Below are positions 34,915 to 43,829 of a DNA stretch of 64,000 bases, one piece after another. This DNA comes from an uncultured Shewanella sp. (GTDB lineage: Bacteria > Pseudomonadota > Gammaproteobacteria > Enterobacterales > Shewanellaceae). Made by a program: the position numbers and the translations under genes. The notes beneath the pieces are model-generated. The model ran no database searches, was not told the origin of the DNA, and saw only the letters and a list, made by a program, of their open reading frames with translations. Numbering within the stretch: position 1 is the first letter of the stretch; every line of letters starts with the position of its first letter. The DNA lies in assembly GCF_947497935.1 (NCBI RefSeq), contig NZ_CANMIO010000008.1:1-64000 (forward strand). Reading direction: 5' to 3'.

Positions 34915-35421
34915 ATGCAAACACTCAAATACCTCGCTGGCTACTCAGCCGACATCCAAGACCAAGTACAAAGTCTAATAGATCAAGACAAGCTCGGGCA
35001 ATTTCTGCTGAAGCGTCATCCACAGATCCATGCCGTACGCACCGACAAAGCGCTTTACGACTACACCATAGAGATTAAGAATCAATATTTACGCAAATCT
35101 CAGCCGCTGTCGAAAGTGATTTTTGATGACAAGATCTCATTGAGCCATCAAGCATTAGGCCTACACTCGTATGTTGCCCGTAAACAAGGGGCGAAAATAA
35201 AAGCTAAGAATGAAATCCGCATCTCGTCACGGCTTAAAAAAGTACCAGAAGGCTTACTGCGAATGGTGGTCGTGCACGAACTCGCCCATTTAAAAGAGAA
35301 AGATCATAACAAAGCCTTTTATCAGCTCTGCTGCCATATGGACGGTGATTACCACCAGCTGGAATTTGAATTAAGGTTACTACTGACCCTAATCGACGCG
35401 GGTAAGAATCCCTATAGTTAA
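34915..35421 (+). CDS. YgjP-type zinc metallopeptidase (M48/SprT-like)
   Basis: 168 residues with no signal peptide. The metal site is HELAHLKEKDH: His121, Glu122, His125 and probably His131. The family (YgjP/DUF45) carries this motif near the C-terminus after a basic N-terminal half, as here. The protein should be cytosolic. E. coli YgjP has been studied only structurally as far as I know. No operon partner is evident; the ribosome site is weak. Confidence 0.85.
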   Translation: MQTLKYLAGYSADIQDQVQSLIDQDKLGQFLLKRHPQIHAVRTDKALYDYTIEIKNQYLRKSQPLSKVIFDDKISLSHQALGLHSYVARKQGAKIKAKNEIRISSRLKKVPEGLLRMVVVHELAHLKEKDHNKAFYQLCCHMDGDYHQLEFELRLLLTLIDAGKNPYS

Positions 35422-35494
35422 TTTGAATAGCCAAAATAGATAATCAGCTAACGCTGCCCGCACTTAAAATCTAAACACCCCACAAAATGCTAAC

Positions 35495-35513
35495 GATAAT
35501 GATTTTCATTAAC
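35495..35513. promoter_or_regulatory. Fur box upstream of the Cys protein gene
   Basis: GATAATGATTTTCATTAAC agrees with the Fur consensus GATAATGATAATCATTATC at 16 of 19 positions. It overlaps a possible -35 (TTTTCA, 35503-35508) that has TACACT at 17 bp as -10, so bound Fur-Fe would block the promoter. Confidence 0.8.
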
Positions 35514-35594
35514 CTTAATTTAGATTACACTCTAAGCCATTGAACAAATAGGCACTAGCGTAACTTTCGAGTATTCGATGATGAGTGAAGACTA

Positions 35595-35990
35595 ATGAGC
35601 GAAGAGTTAACTAAGAAGCAGCAAAAATGTCGCCGTAAGCTGGCCAAATATCAGCAAAAGCTTAATCATTACACTCAGCTAGAAGAGTGCGAGATATCTC
35701 TGAAAAAACGTGCAGCTAAGCTTTATAAATACCGTTTAAAGATCATCAAGCGTCAATTAAAGCTCAAGCGCATTAAAGCGCAAATTACTCTATTCGGTGC
35801 CTACACTAAACTTATACCTGCAAATGATGCCGTCGCAAATGCGTCTATCTTTACCCAGCACAGCGTCACCCCTCTTGCTCAAGCAAACTTGTATCGCCCC
35901 CATAAGAGTAAGCCCTGTAGAAGCTGCCCAGCACTGCGTGGGAAGGCTTGTTTATGTGCGATGAAAAACGAGCAGCGTAAACAGGGTTAG
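35595..35990 (+). CDS. Basic coiled-coil protein with C-terminal Cys cluster, Fur-regulated
   Basis: 131 residues. The first 65 are very basic and helical (KKQQKCRRKLAKYQQKLNHY, KRAAKLYKYRLKIIKRQLKL). After a variable linker, the C-terminus has KPCRSCPALRGKACLCAMK with Cys108, Cys111, Cys119 and Cys121, a possible metal or Fe-S site. No signal peptide or membrane helix. The strong Fur box 82 bases upstream says it is made under iron starvation. I do not recognise the family; it could bind nucleic acid through the basic part and iron or zinc through the Cys cluster. Confidence 0.7.
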   Translation: MSEELTKKQQKCRRKLAKYQQKLNHYTQLEECEISLKKRAAKLYKYRLKIIKRQLKLKRIKAQITLFGAYTKLIPANDAVANASIFTQHSVTPLAQANLYRPHKSKPCRSCPALRGKACLCAMKNEQRKQG

Positions 35991-36011
35991 CCTTCGAATG
36001 AAGGCTTTTTA
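35989..36011 (+). terminator. Terminator of the Cys protein gene
   Basis: AGCCTTC / GAAGGCT, loop GAAT, five T; the stem starts within the stop codon. An altered copy of the same motif returns at 36410-36432. Confidence 0.7.
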
Positions 36012-36045
36012 CATTTTTGTTTTAGTTTAGTGTTACCAAGTAGCC

Positions 36046-36745
36046 TGTTCTGGATTGTCGCTTCATCGTTATCAATCGCCTCCAGCGGGTGCTGAACAGG
36101 ATGTCAGAATGTAGTGATCACATGGTCAATGATGTTCCCAACATCATACTGACATTTCCCATATCGCTATGGGTCAGATGTGAAGGAACGACCTTATGTG
36201 CAGACACTGCTGAAGCTCGCCGCTAGTACGTCTGACCTCCAAGGATGGTAGAAATGCCAAATTCAGTATGGAACTGAATTGGCCTTGTAGGCTCAACGAA
36301 AACATCCTTGTTTTCGACGACTTCAGCCGTATCTGCACTGGATAATGTTCTTCTTCTATTTAGGCTGAAGAGTTAGATTTCTAACTTGGAAATGCCCCAA
36401 TGCTGGTTAGCCTTGGAATGAAGGCTGATTACATTTTTTGGGGGCTAGCGCTATCTGATAGCGAATTATGAGTTGCACCTTCATTGCTATCAATCGCCTC
36501 CAGCGGGGTATGTGCAGACACTGCTGAAGCACGCCTCAAGTACGTCCGTGTAGGCTCAACGAAAACAAACAACATCCTTGTCAAAATGCCAGTTCGGTCT
36601 CCATACCTCTCGTTCAAGAGCATGATAACTTCGTTATCTTTCACCCAGTTTTCGACGGCTTCAGCCGTATCTACACAGGGTAGTTGGTGCTTACGTTTAG
36701 GCTGTAATTGTTCGATTTCTAACTTGGAAATGTCCAGATACGTGT
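36046..36745. repeat. Two mosaic copies of a hairpin-rich repeat
   Basis: Copy 1 runs about 36046-36400 and copy 2 about 36470-36745. Shared blocks in the same order include ATCAATCGCCTCCAGCGGG, ATGTGCAGACACTGCTGAAG, TAGGCTCAACGAAAAC, CTTCAGCCGTATCT and GATTTCTAACTTGGAAATG. Between them each copy has private segments: copy 1 holds palindromes such as CCCATATCGCTATGGG, GATGTTCCCAACATC and AATTCAGTATGGAACTGAATT-like arms; copy 2 lacks these and has another 80-base segment. Both are preceded by a GTTAGCCTT-GAATGAAGGCT motif. It looks like a modular, non-coding repeat family. Confidence 0.65.
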
Positions 36746-36776
36746 CAGAGGAATGCAAAAGAGATTGGTCTGCCAT
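36429..36776 (-). CDS. Uncertain 115-residue reading frame across repeat copy 2
   Basis: ATG at 36776 with only a weak AAAGAA ahead. The first 70 residues (MADQSLLHSSDTYLDISKLE to NERYGDRTGILTRM) look protein-like. The remainder reads through the repeat blocks that also occur in copy 1, where the same frame is broken by stops. It may be a gene fragment captured by the repeat or a chance frame. I recognise no family. Confidence 0.2.
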   Translation of the reverse strand: MADQSLLHSSDTYLDISKLEIEQLQPKRKHQLPCVDTAEAVENWVKDNEVIMLLNERYGDRTGILTRMLFVFVEPTRTYLRRASAVSAHTPLEAIDSNEGATHNSLSDSASPQKM

Positions 36777-36857
36777 TTCTTTTGTGGCTTAGCCCTCCCA
36801 CCTTTACACAAAGAAAATCCCACTGTTTACGATGCAAAGTGTGCTCATAAAACTCTA

Positions 36858-36894
36858 GACATAATATGTCTCAACGCTATTGACATAATATGTC
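36858..36894. promoter_or_regulatory. Two palindromic operators overlapping the yidC-like promoter
   Basis: GACATAATATGTC occurs at 36858-36870 and 36882-36894, each followed by TCAA. Each is a 6-bp inverted repeat around one base. The second copy overlaps a perfect -35 TTGACA at 36880-36885, with TAGTAT at 36904-36909 (18-bp spacer) as -10. This arrangement suggests tight repression by an unlinked dimeric repressor. Confidence 0.7.
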
Positions 36895-36941
36895 TCAAAC
36901 CTCTAGTATAAAATACAATCAACTAGGGATAGAGAGGCATC

Positions 36942-37601
36942 ATGGAACTTTGGGCTAATTTCACAGACTTGCTAGTACAGGCAATTGGTTTTCTAACAAC
37001 GGAGGTAGGTGTAAGCCAAGGCGTTGCTATCATTCTGCTTACCCTTATAGTGCGTTTACTATTAAGTCCGCTCAGTAGCTCGGCAATAATTAACAGCTAT
37101 AAAAACAGAAAGGCGATAGCGGCGATAAAACCTGAGTTAGATAAGCTAAAGTCTGTCTATAAAAACAAACCAAACGAAATGGCTAAACAAACAATGGCGC
37201 TGTATCAAAAGCACGATATAAAATTTGTTAGCAAAACCCTTGTAGCTAACATTTCCAGCCAAGCTATATTCGGGTTTGGAATGTATCAGGTACTTCAAAA
37301 GGTTATTTTTAGCAGTAAATTCGCATGGATTTCCAATATCGCTAAGCCAGATATCTTATTAGCAATGCTTGTAGGTGCGCTGACCTATGTATCTATGATC
37401 ATGATGCCTGGCAGTGCGGAGCAAGCCAGTGCTATGTTTTTGCTGATCCCGACAATGGTCAGTGTGGCTGTTTTGATTAGCGCTCCTTCTGCCTTAGGTT
37501 TATATTGGGCGACTTCGAGTGCATTTACTGCTCTGCAATCGGTGGTTATGCAAAAGTATTTTGAAAAACAGCAATGCAATTTGACCCAGACTCAGGGTTA
37601 A
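36942..37601 (+). CDS. Short YidC/Oxa1-family membrane insertase paralogue
   Basis: 219 residues, AGAGAGG ahead of the ATG. It has the five-helix YidC core without the large periplasmic domain of the housekeeping protein: VAIILLTLIVRLLLSPLSSSAI with the positively charged Arg in the groove, the cytoplasmic hairpin KNRKAIAAIKPELDKLKSVYKNKPNEMAKQTMALYQKHD, then further helices ending in PSALGLYWATSSAFTALQSVVMQKYF. YidC proteins insert membrane proteins. As a second copy under an operator-controlled promoter it is probably conditional. It stands alone. Confidence 0.85.
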   Translation: MELWANFTDLLVQAIGFLTTEVGVSQGVAIILLTLIVRLLLSPLSSSAIINSYKNRKAIAAIKPELDKLKSVYKNKPNEMAKQTMALYQKHDIKFVSKTLVANISSQAIFGFGMYQVLQKVIFSSKFAWISNIAKPDILLAMLVGALTYVSMIMMPGSAEQASAMFLLIPTMVSVAVLISAPSALGLYWATSSAFTALQSVVMQKYFEKQQCNLTQTQG

Positions 37602-37692
37602 ATGGCTGCGATGAAAATAGTCTTCTAAGCGCCACCAAAAACACAAAGGTTAAGCTAGCCGCTTTCCCCAAAAACGGCTTAGACTCCAAAAT

Positions 37693-37720
37693 AAAAAAGC
37701 CATCATTCGATGGCTTTTTC
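37693..37720 (+). terminator. Terminator of the yidC-like gene
   Basis: AAAAAGCCAT / ATGGCTTTTT with a 6-base loop, about 90 bases after the stop. Confidence 0.85.
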
Positions 37721-37795
37721 TATTTCAGGACTAATCATAGAACCAGTCACAGGATGTGATGCCCTTTGCTGGACTTAACTTACCCAAAATTGCGA

Positions 37796-39082
37796 TTAAG
37801 CAATGCCCATCATCATCTTTCTGACTTTGACTATCTGGCTAAACTCGCTCATCTCTTTAGAAGAAAGTTTACTCGCCATTGGGATTTTGGCTTTCATTGA
37901 GTCCACTGGGCGGCCATTAATATGGAATTCGTAATGCAGGTGCGGGCCTGTAACACGCCCCGTATTACCCGATAGCGCAATCACTTGGCCACGAGACACT
38001 CGCTGGCCTTTATGCACTAACGCTTTTGATAGGTGCAAATAACGAGTGCGGTACTTGTTACCGTGATCGATGACGATGTACTTACCTGCAAAACGGTGAT
38101 CGGTAACCAAAGACACGATACCGTCTCCTGGTGCGACGATTTTAGTGCCTATTGGTAAGGCAAAATCAGTACCGTTGTGAGGAGAGTTTCTGCCCGTAAC
38201 AGGGTGATGACGATTAGGGTTGAATCGAGAACTAATACGGTAATTCTTGGATAGCGGAATGCGCTGAAACGCCCTAGCTAAACTCAGCCCTTTCTCATCA
38301 TAGAAGTTACCATCGCTATGTTGATAAGCATTTATGCTACTCGCGCCCCTATCGATAGTGACCCCAAGCACATGACTGTTACCTGTGGCTTCCCCGTCGA
38401 TAAACTGATCGTTGATCAATACCGAGAACTTGTCACCGGCGCGAAGATCGCGAGCAAAATTAAGTTTCTCTTTTAATAATGACTCTACCCGCTGGATCTC
38501 GCCCGCATTGAGGCCCATTTTCTTTGCCGAAACATAGAAAGAGCCATGAATTTGGCCTGAGATTGCGCGATCTCGCCAAATACCGTCGATATTAATTTCA
38601 TCAACGTTAAATGAACCATCATCGAAGCGCGTAAAAATAACCTGTCTTGCGGCGTTAAAGTAGAGGGTTAACTTTTGCAGTTCACCTGCATCATTAAGCC
38701 AAAACTGGATTTTATTGCCAGGCCTCAGAGTATCTAATGCTAATACATTTAAGTCAGCTTCGAGTACGCGGTACATGGTCTGCTGATCGACGCCGCCTTG
38801 CTCGAATAAGCCACTCAAGGTATCGCCTTTGACGATCTGTTTTTGAAATGCGGGTTTTGGCTCTAACAATTCTGTACTGGGAATCGACACGTTTTGAGCA
38901 AGAATTGAATCGATATCAAGCTGAACCGAGATCCGCTGTGGTAATAGCTCATGTCGGCTTGGCATCAATACAGCCGCGCCAATGATCAATACTGAACCTA
39001 AAAGGACTTTGCGATGAAAAGAAGATAGCCCCGCTAAGCGCTTTTTAGACACATTTGAAAAAGAAAATTTACTTGCGTGCAA
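37796..39082 (-). CDS. M23-family murein DD-endopeptidase (MepM-like)
   Basis: 428 residues, TTG start with GAGG about 7 bases ahead and no in-frame ATG near. One N-terminal membrane helix (VLLGSVLIIGAAVLM, about 26-40) is followed by a LysM-like/OapA region (QIVKGDTLSGLFEQGGVDQQTMY) and the peptidase M23 domain. Zinc ligands sit in HNGTDFA and in the HLHYEFH motif near the end. Such enzymes cut D-Ala-mDAP cross-links during cell wall growth. The layout matches MepM/YebA. Confidence 0.9.
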   Translation of the reverse strand: MHASKFSFSNVSKKRLAGLSSFHRKVLLGSVLIIGAAVLMPSRHELLPQRISVQLDIDSILAQNVSIPSTELLEPKPAFQKQIVKGDTLSGLFEQGGVDQQTMYRVLEADLNVLALDTLRPGNKIQFWLNDAGELQKLTLYFNAARQVIFTRFDDGSFNVDEINIDGIWRDRAISGQIHGSFYVSAKKMGLNAGEIQRVESLLKEKLNFARDLRAGDKFSVLINDQFIDGEATGNSHVLGVTIDRGASSINAYQHSDGNFYDEKGLSLARAFQRIPLSKNYRISSRFNPNRHHPVTGRNSPHNGTDFALPIGTKIVAPGDGIVSLVTDHRFAGKYIVIDHGNKYRTRYLHLSKALVHKGQRVSRGQVIALSGNTGRVTGPHLHYEFHINGRPVDSMKAKIPMASKLSSKEMSEFSQIVKVRKMMMGIA

Positions 39083-39310
39083 CCTATGCCTCGACTTTCA
39101 TTATTATGATTATCTATTTGACGATAAAACCCCTTTAAAATGAGGTTTGATGCCAAGTTATATCAAAAATAATTCAATTTACAAACCGATCTGCTGCACA
39201 AATTCCCAAGCAAACCTAGATAACTTGTAAAATAAAAAAATTATCCCATTGTATTTGTTCGATAAGCAAACAGACACAATGGGATTAATTCATTTTAGAG
39301 CAAAATTTAA

Positions 39311-42300
39311 TTAAGGCAGTACTATGCTGACTTCACTACCGACTGCGGTCTTATTGATATCGATACGAGTGCCTATCTGCTCCTTCATCTCGGAAACATG
39401 GGAGATCACTCCGATCATACGACCGGAGGATTGCAGATCCATCAAGGTTCTTACCGCTAAATCCAGTGAGTCTTGATCTAGGCTACCAAAGCCCTCATCG
39501 ATAAACAGGGTGTCGAGCTTTATGCCACCAGCATAGGCCTGCACCACATCGGATAGACCTAACGCCATCGATAAGGCCGCCATAAAGCTCTCTCCTCCAC
39601 TGAGCGTTGCAACAGGACGCACCTTAGAGGTATAAGCATCTTCGACTTCGAGTTCAAGCCCCGATGCCTTATTGCCCTTAGCGCGTTCCTCTTTACGTAG
39701 CAAACGATAGCGGCCCTTACTCATTAGCTGCAGACGATGACTCGCCTCAAGCAGCACGTCATCAAGCAACACGCTAAGCACAAAGCGCTGTAAGCTGATT
39801 TTATTACCGGTTTGACCATTAGCGACTTCTGACAAGGTACCAATTACAGCGTACTCATCTTCAAGCTGCTTAGCTTTGGCATCGGCCTCTTTTAGCTGCT
39901 TTTGGGTTTGTGTCAGCTGAGTCACTCGGCTCTGCAGAGTTTGCCAGCTATTTTCTGCTGCTTGTTGCTCAACTTGAATACTCGCCAAATGCGCTTCGAG
40001 TTCAGTAAGCTGTGGCTTTACCTGCTCAGATAGCTTTTCATTTAACTGAGTTAATGTCGTCTGGTTAGCGATACACTCCTGCTGATAGCGGCTTATCTCA
40101 TCGGCTATGGCTTTAAGTGCTTCAGGTGACATTAAGGCTTGAGTTAATGCCTGTTTGTCGCTAAAACCTGAGCTTGATAGTTGCTCGGCTAGCTCACAAA
40201 TCGACTTTTCACTCTGCAGCTTGGCCTGTGTCAAGCTAGACAGAGCGCTCGCTAACGCGGCGGTTTGTGAGGCATCTTGCGCCAGTGCTTGGGTATGAGA
40301 TTCACGTATGCTGTTTATGCCTTGCAGCAACACAGCGACATGTGCCGTAGCTTGCTCAATTGCCTCATTGAGCACACTCAAGCTGAGATATTGCTCAGGG
40401 ATAGCATGGGATGCTTGCTCCAATTGCCCTTGAAGACTCGAAGCCTTACTTTGTAGTTCTACAAAAGCTTCTCGTTCGGCATCTAGATTTGTTTGCAGCT
40501 GATTTTCTTTAGTTTGCCAAGCTTGTATTTGGCTTCTAAGTTGAGCTAATTGCTGAGCTGCACTATTGGCTTGGTTAAGCTGCTGTTGTAGCTGCTGTTG
40601 TTGTAACTGTAGGTTCTCAATAGATTGAGCACTGCTGTCACCAATGCGCTGTAGCAGCTCATCGACGCGCTTTAATTGCTCTTGATGCTTAGTCTTTAAT
40701 CCTGAATATTCTGATTTCGCTTGGTTAAGCGTTTCATTTGCCGACTCTTCATTGCGTTGAGCTTGTTGTAGCTCCTCTTCCGTTGGCAGTTGCTCTGCAC
40801 TTTGAGCTGGATTTGGATGCTCACCGCTGCCACATACCGGACATGGCTGCCCAGGATTAAGCTGTAAAGCTAAATTCACGGCCTGGCCGTGATGCCAAAT
40901 GAGCTGGAGTTGTTTGTGGTTAGTTTGCGCCTCAATAAAACGAGCGCGCAGTTGCTGTCCTTTTTCCATTACTCGTAATAACGCTTGCTCGGTTTGACTG
41001 GCATCAACACTTGCCTGTTGCCACAGCTGATATCGCTCTATCAAGTCATTTTGGGCAGTGACAGCTTGCTGGGCATTGATTTGCTCACCGGCAAGCTTTT
41101 CTAACTGAGGAATACGCTGCTCTGCTGTAAGCTTTTCTGCCAATATTGCCTCTAAGGCCTGCTTCTCGTTAATCCCCTTGTTTTTGGCTTGGTCGCGTTC
41201 ATTCGTTGCCTGAGTTAATGCTTTTTGTAGCCCCTCTAATCCTTGCAGCTGAGGCACTAATTGAGTGAGATTTTGCTCTGCATGTTGAGCTTTTTGGAGC
41301 TGAGCGTCTTGCTCTGGCAAGGTGTCAAATTGGGTCTGACTGCTAGCCAATGCCTGCTCACTGCCCTGCTTTGCTGCTTGCACCAGAGCAAAATGAGTTT
41401 GCGCTTGAGCGACCTCGGCATCACGGGCAAGCGATACATCTAATACTGGTTTTAATTGCAGCGCCTTTTGGCCGCTTTCAAGCCTTGCTTGCTGCTGGGT
41501 GATGGCTTTCTTTTTATCATCAAGTAATACAGAGGTTTGCTTAAGCTTATCTAACACCTCAAAGTCACTGGTTAATGACTTAGCCGACTCAAACTGCTTA
41601 TTGGCTTCAATCAGCGCCTGCTGACTTTGCAACTTTAATGCTTGTGCGCTGCTCAGCTGCGGCTCAAGCTCAGTAATCTCTTGAGTAAGCTCATCATCTG
41701 ATTCAAGACTAATATTGGCTAACATGCCATCACGTTTGTTACGGTGATCGCGCACTTCAGCCTTAATCGCCGCAGCTTGAAACTTTAATTTATCTTCAAT
41801 TTTTCGGTAAATTTGCGTCTGAAAAAGCTGACTAAAAATCTTCTCTCTGTCTTTAGAGTCAGCCATCAAGAGTTCGCGGAATTTGCCCTGAGGCAGTACC
41901 ATCACCTGACGAAACTGATCCGCATCTAGGCCCGTTAAGCTCTCTATTTCAGCAGTGGCCTCAGAGACCTTACTCGCCACCAGCAGATGTTCGCTGCCAT
42001 CGCTATCGATACGATAAAGCTGCGCTTCTGGCTTTTGCACCGTATAACCATCGCCACTTTTCTTAGCTCGCTGCTGCTCAGGCACTCGGCGAATACGGTA
42101 TTGCTTATCGCCTAAGGCAAAACTAAAGGTGACTTCGGTCAAAAGACTATCTGGGGCTAAGTCGCAGCGCATCTGGCTGCCTTCACGCTCGTCCCCCGTG
42201 GTCTTGCCATACAGGGCAAAACAGATGGCGTCTAACAGCGTAGTCTTACCCGCACCAGTTGGGCCGTTGATCAAAAATAGAGGATTAGAGCCTAATGCCG

Positions 42301-42367
42301 AAAAGTCGGTCATTTGAGTCGAGGCAAATGGGCCGAACGCAGCCATTTCTAGAATAAGCGGTCTCAT
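39311..42367 (-). CDS. sbcC: Exonuclease subunit SbcC
   Basis: 1018 residues. Walker A GPTGAGKTTLLDAICFALYGKT near the N-terminus, long antiparallel coiled coils, the zinc hook CPVCGSGEHP near the middle, and at the C-terminus the ABC signature TLSGGESFMAALSMALGL with Walker B LDTLFIDEGFGSLD. SbcC with SbcD cleaves hairpins and DNA ends, as Rad50-Mre11 does. It starts within the sbcD stop (ATGA overlap of 4 bases). Confidence 0.95.
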   Translation of the reverse strand: MRPLILEMAAFGPFASTQMTDFSALGSNPLFLINGPTGAGKTTLLDAICFALYGKTTGDEREGSQMRCDLAPDSLLTEVTFSFALGDKQYRIRRVPEQQRAKKSGDGYTVQKPEAQLYRIDSDGSEHLLVASKVSEATAEIESLTGLDADQFRQVMVLPQGKFRELLMADSKDREKIFSQLFQTQIYRKIEDKLKFQAAAIKAEVRDHRNKRDGMLANISLESDDELTQEITELEPQLSSAQALKLQSQQALIEANKQFESAKSLTSDFEVLDKLKQTSVLLDDKKKAITQQQARLESGQKALQLKPVLDVSLARDAEVAQAQTHFALVQAAKQGSEQALASSQTQFDTLPEQDAQLQKAQHAEQNLTQLVPQLQGLEGLQKALTQATNERDQAKNKGINEKQALEAILAEKLTAEQRIPQLEKLAGEQINAQQAVTAQNDLIERYQLWQQASVDASQTEQALLRVMEKGQQLRARFIEAQTNHKQLQLIWHHGQAVNLALQLNPGQPCPVCGSGEHPNPAQSAEQLPTEEELQQAQRNEESANETLNQAKSEYSGLKTKHQEQLKRVDELLQRIGDSSAQSIENLQLQQQQLQQQLNQANSAAQQLAQLRSQIQAWQTKENQLQTNLDAEREAFVELQSKASSLQGQLEQASHAIPEQYLSLSVLNEAIEQATAHVAVLLQGINSIRESHTQALAQDASQTAALASALSSLTQAKLQSEKSICELAEQLSSSGFSDKQALTQALMSPEALKAIADEISRYQQECIANQTTLTQLNEKLSEQVKPQLTELEAHLASIQVEQQAAENSWQTLQSRVTQLTQTQKQLKEADAKAKQLEDEYAVIGTLSEVANGQTGNKISLQRFVLSVLLDDVLLEASHRLQLMSKGRYRLLRKEERAKGNKASGLELEVEDAYTSKVRPVATLSGGESFMAALSMALGLSDVVQAYAGGIKLDTLFIDEGFGSLDQDSLDLAVRTLMDLQSSGRMIGVISHVSEMKEQIGTRIDINKTAVGSEVSIVLP

Positions 42368-43509
42368 GATGTGCGCTCCACCTTATGTAACTCATCGATT
42401 GCGGTGATCATGGCTTGTTGTTGCGCCTCTGTCATTGGCTCGCCGGATACCTGGGCAAAGAAGTCGGTAAACATATCTAACTCGCCCTTCTTGATATGCT
42501 CTCGGCTTAGCTCTACCTTACTGTTGTCACTCATCAAGCCTGTACGCTCTAAATGGAGCACATTCGGGTACACACTTCTTAGCTTACCCATGGCGTCTAA
42601 GATGGCAGTTTTATCACTGAGCTTCACCATCAAGTAATCTTCACGATTTACATCGGTTTTGCCTTGCTCTAATAAATCATGCAACAAGCCTTCGATAATA
42701 CGCACATCTCGCATGGCAGTTAGCGGCAATAACTCAAAGCTTGCTTTGCCATCACTGTCTAATTCAACCAAGGTGACGGACTTGTTTTGATGCTGTTCAC
42801 TGAAGGAATACTTAAGCATTGAGCCCGAATATCTCACATGCTCAGCGCCTTTATATTGCGGTCCGTGTAGGTGCCCTAACGCCGTATAGCTAAAAGGAGT
42901 GAACAATTTAGGCGAGATCTTATCGGCGCCGCCAATACTTAACGGGCGCTCAGACTCAGACTCACTGCCACCATCGAGAAAACAGTGGCTGACAACAACT
43001 TTTGGCAAGCCTTGGCTGTCGTGCGCATGAACCTGTTCAAGCAGTTTCACCATCGCCTCTTCATGAGTGCTTACCTCACAATCAAACACCTGACGCACAG
43101 TAGCCGGATCGGCATACGGCAGACCATAAAATATGGCACTGCCTTGCTTACCTTTAAGCTCGATAGCTCTCACTTCTTGCGTTAACGGTCCTATGATATG
43201 CAGGCCACTGTCATTCATCTGTCTAGAGGCAAAACCTAAACGCTCATGACCGTCATGGTTTCCTGCAATCATGATCAGCGGGATCTTCAGCTCATTCACC
43301 AAACGGTTAACCACATCATCTAATAAGGCGACCGCATTCGCTGGCGGAACCGATCTGTCATAGATATCGCCAGCGACGACCACCGCATCAACGCTATGCT
43401 TAGTCGCGAGTTCGATTATTTGATTTAAAACGAAGCACTGATCATCGAGCAGGCTCTGGTTATGAAGCTGTCTGCCGATATGCCAGTCAGAGGTATGGAT
43501 AAATTTCAT
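42364..43509 (-). CDS. sbcD: Exonuclease subunit SbcD
   Basis: 381 residues, the Mre11-type nuclease. Metallophosphatase motifs are in order: HTSDWHIGRQLH, VVAGDIYDRSVPP, MIAGNHDGHERL, VVSHCFLDGG and ALGHLHGPQ. First gene of the sbcDC operon. Confidence 0.96.
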   Translation of the reverse strand: MKFIHTSDWHIGRQLHNQSLLDDQCFVLNQIIELATKHSVDAVVVAGDIYDRSVPPANAVALLDDVVNRLVNELKIPLIMIAGNHDGHERLGFASRQMNDSGLHIIGPLTQEVRAIELKGKQGSAIFYGLPYADPATVRQVFDCEVSTHEEAMVKLLEQVHAHDSQGLPKVVVSHCFLDGGSESESERPLSIGGADKISPKLFTPFSYTALGHLHGPQYKGAEHVRYSGSMLKYSFSEQHQNKSVTLVELDSDGKASFELLPLTAMRDVRIIEGLLHDLLEQGKTDVNREDYLMVKLSDKTAILDAMGKLRSVYPNVLHLERTGLMSDNSKVELSREHIKKGELDMFTDFFAQVSGEPMTEAQQQAMITAIDELHKVERTS

Positions 43510-43829
43510 GCATTCTCGTTTAAAAATGAAGGAGATGTGGAAGTGTCGCCGCTTAGGCTTTCCATTTTAATGAATAGTAAGAAAACTCAGCCCATTTCAC
43601 AATAGCCCTTAATTGCACAGCTATATGAACTCAAGATTAGCCCAGCTTCAATAAACAAACTGGCAATCTTGTTTTGGCAAAAAATAGAATAATCGAACAA
43701 ATAATTTACGATTTCCGCAGTAAAACATGATGAATGCCAAATTAGTCACTAAAAGTTAAAAAAATAAGTGCGTTTTATTCTGAGTATTGTTACTACAGGC
43801 ATACTTAAGTCATTGTGGTACTAGATAGC
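43510..43829. other. Divergent intergenic region sbcD / avtA
   Basis: 320 bases, AT-rich. Promoters for both directions must lie here. I see no strong palindrome, known operator or RNA gene. Confidence 0.4.

Noticed and set aside
35991..36941. Broken insertion sequence in the repeat-rich gap
   Set aside because: No transposase remnant in any frame and no terminal inverted repeats at the borders; the repeats are internal modules.
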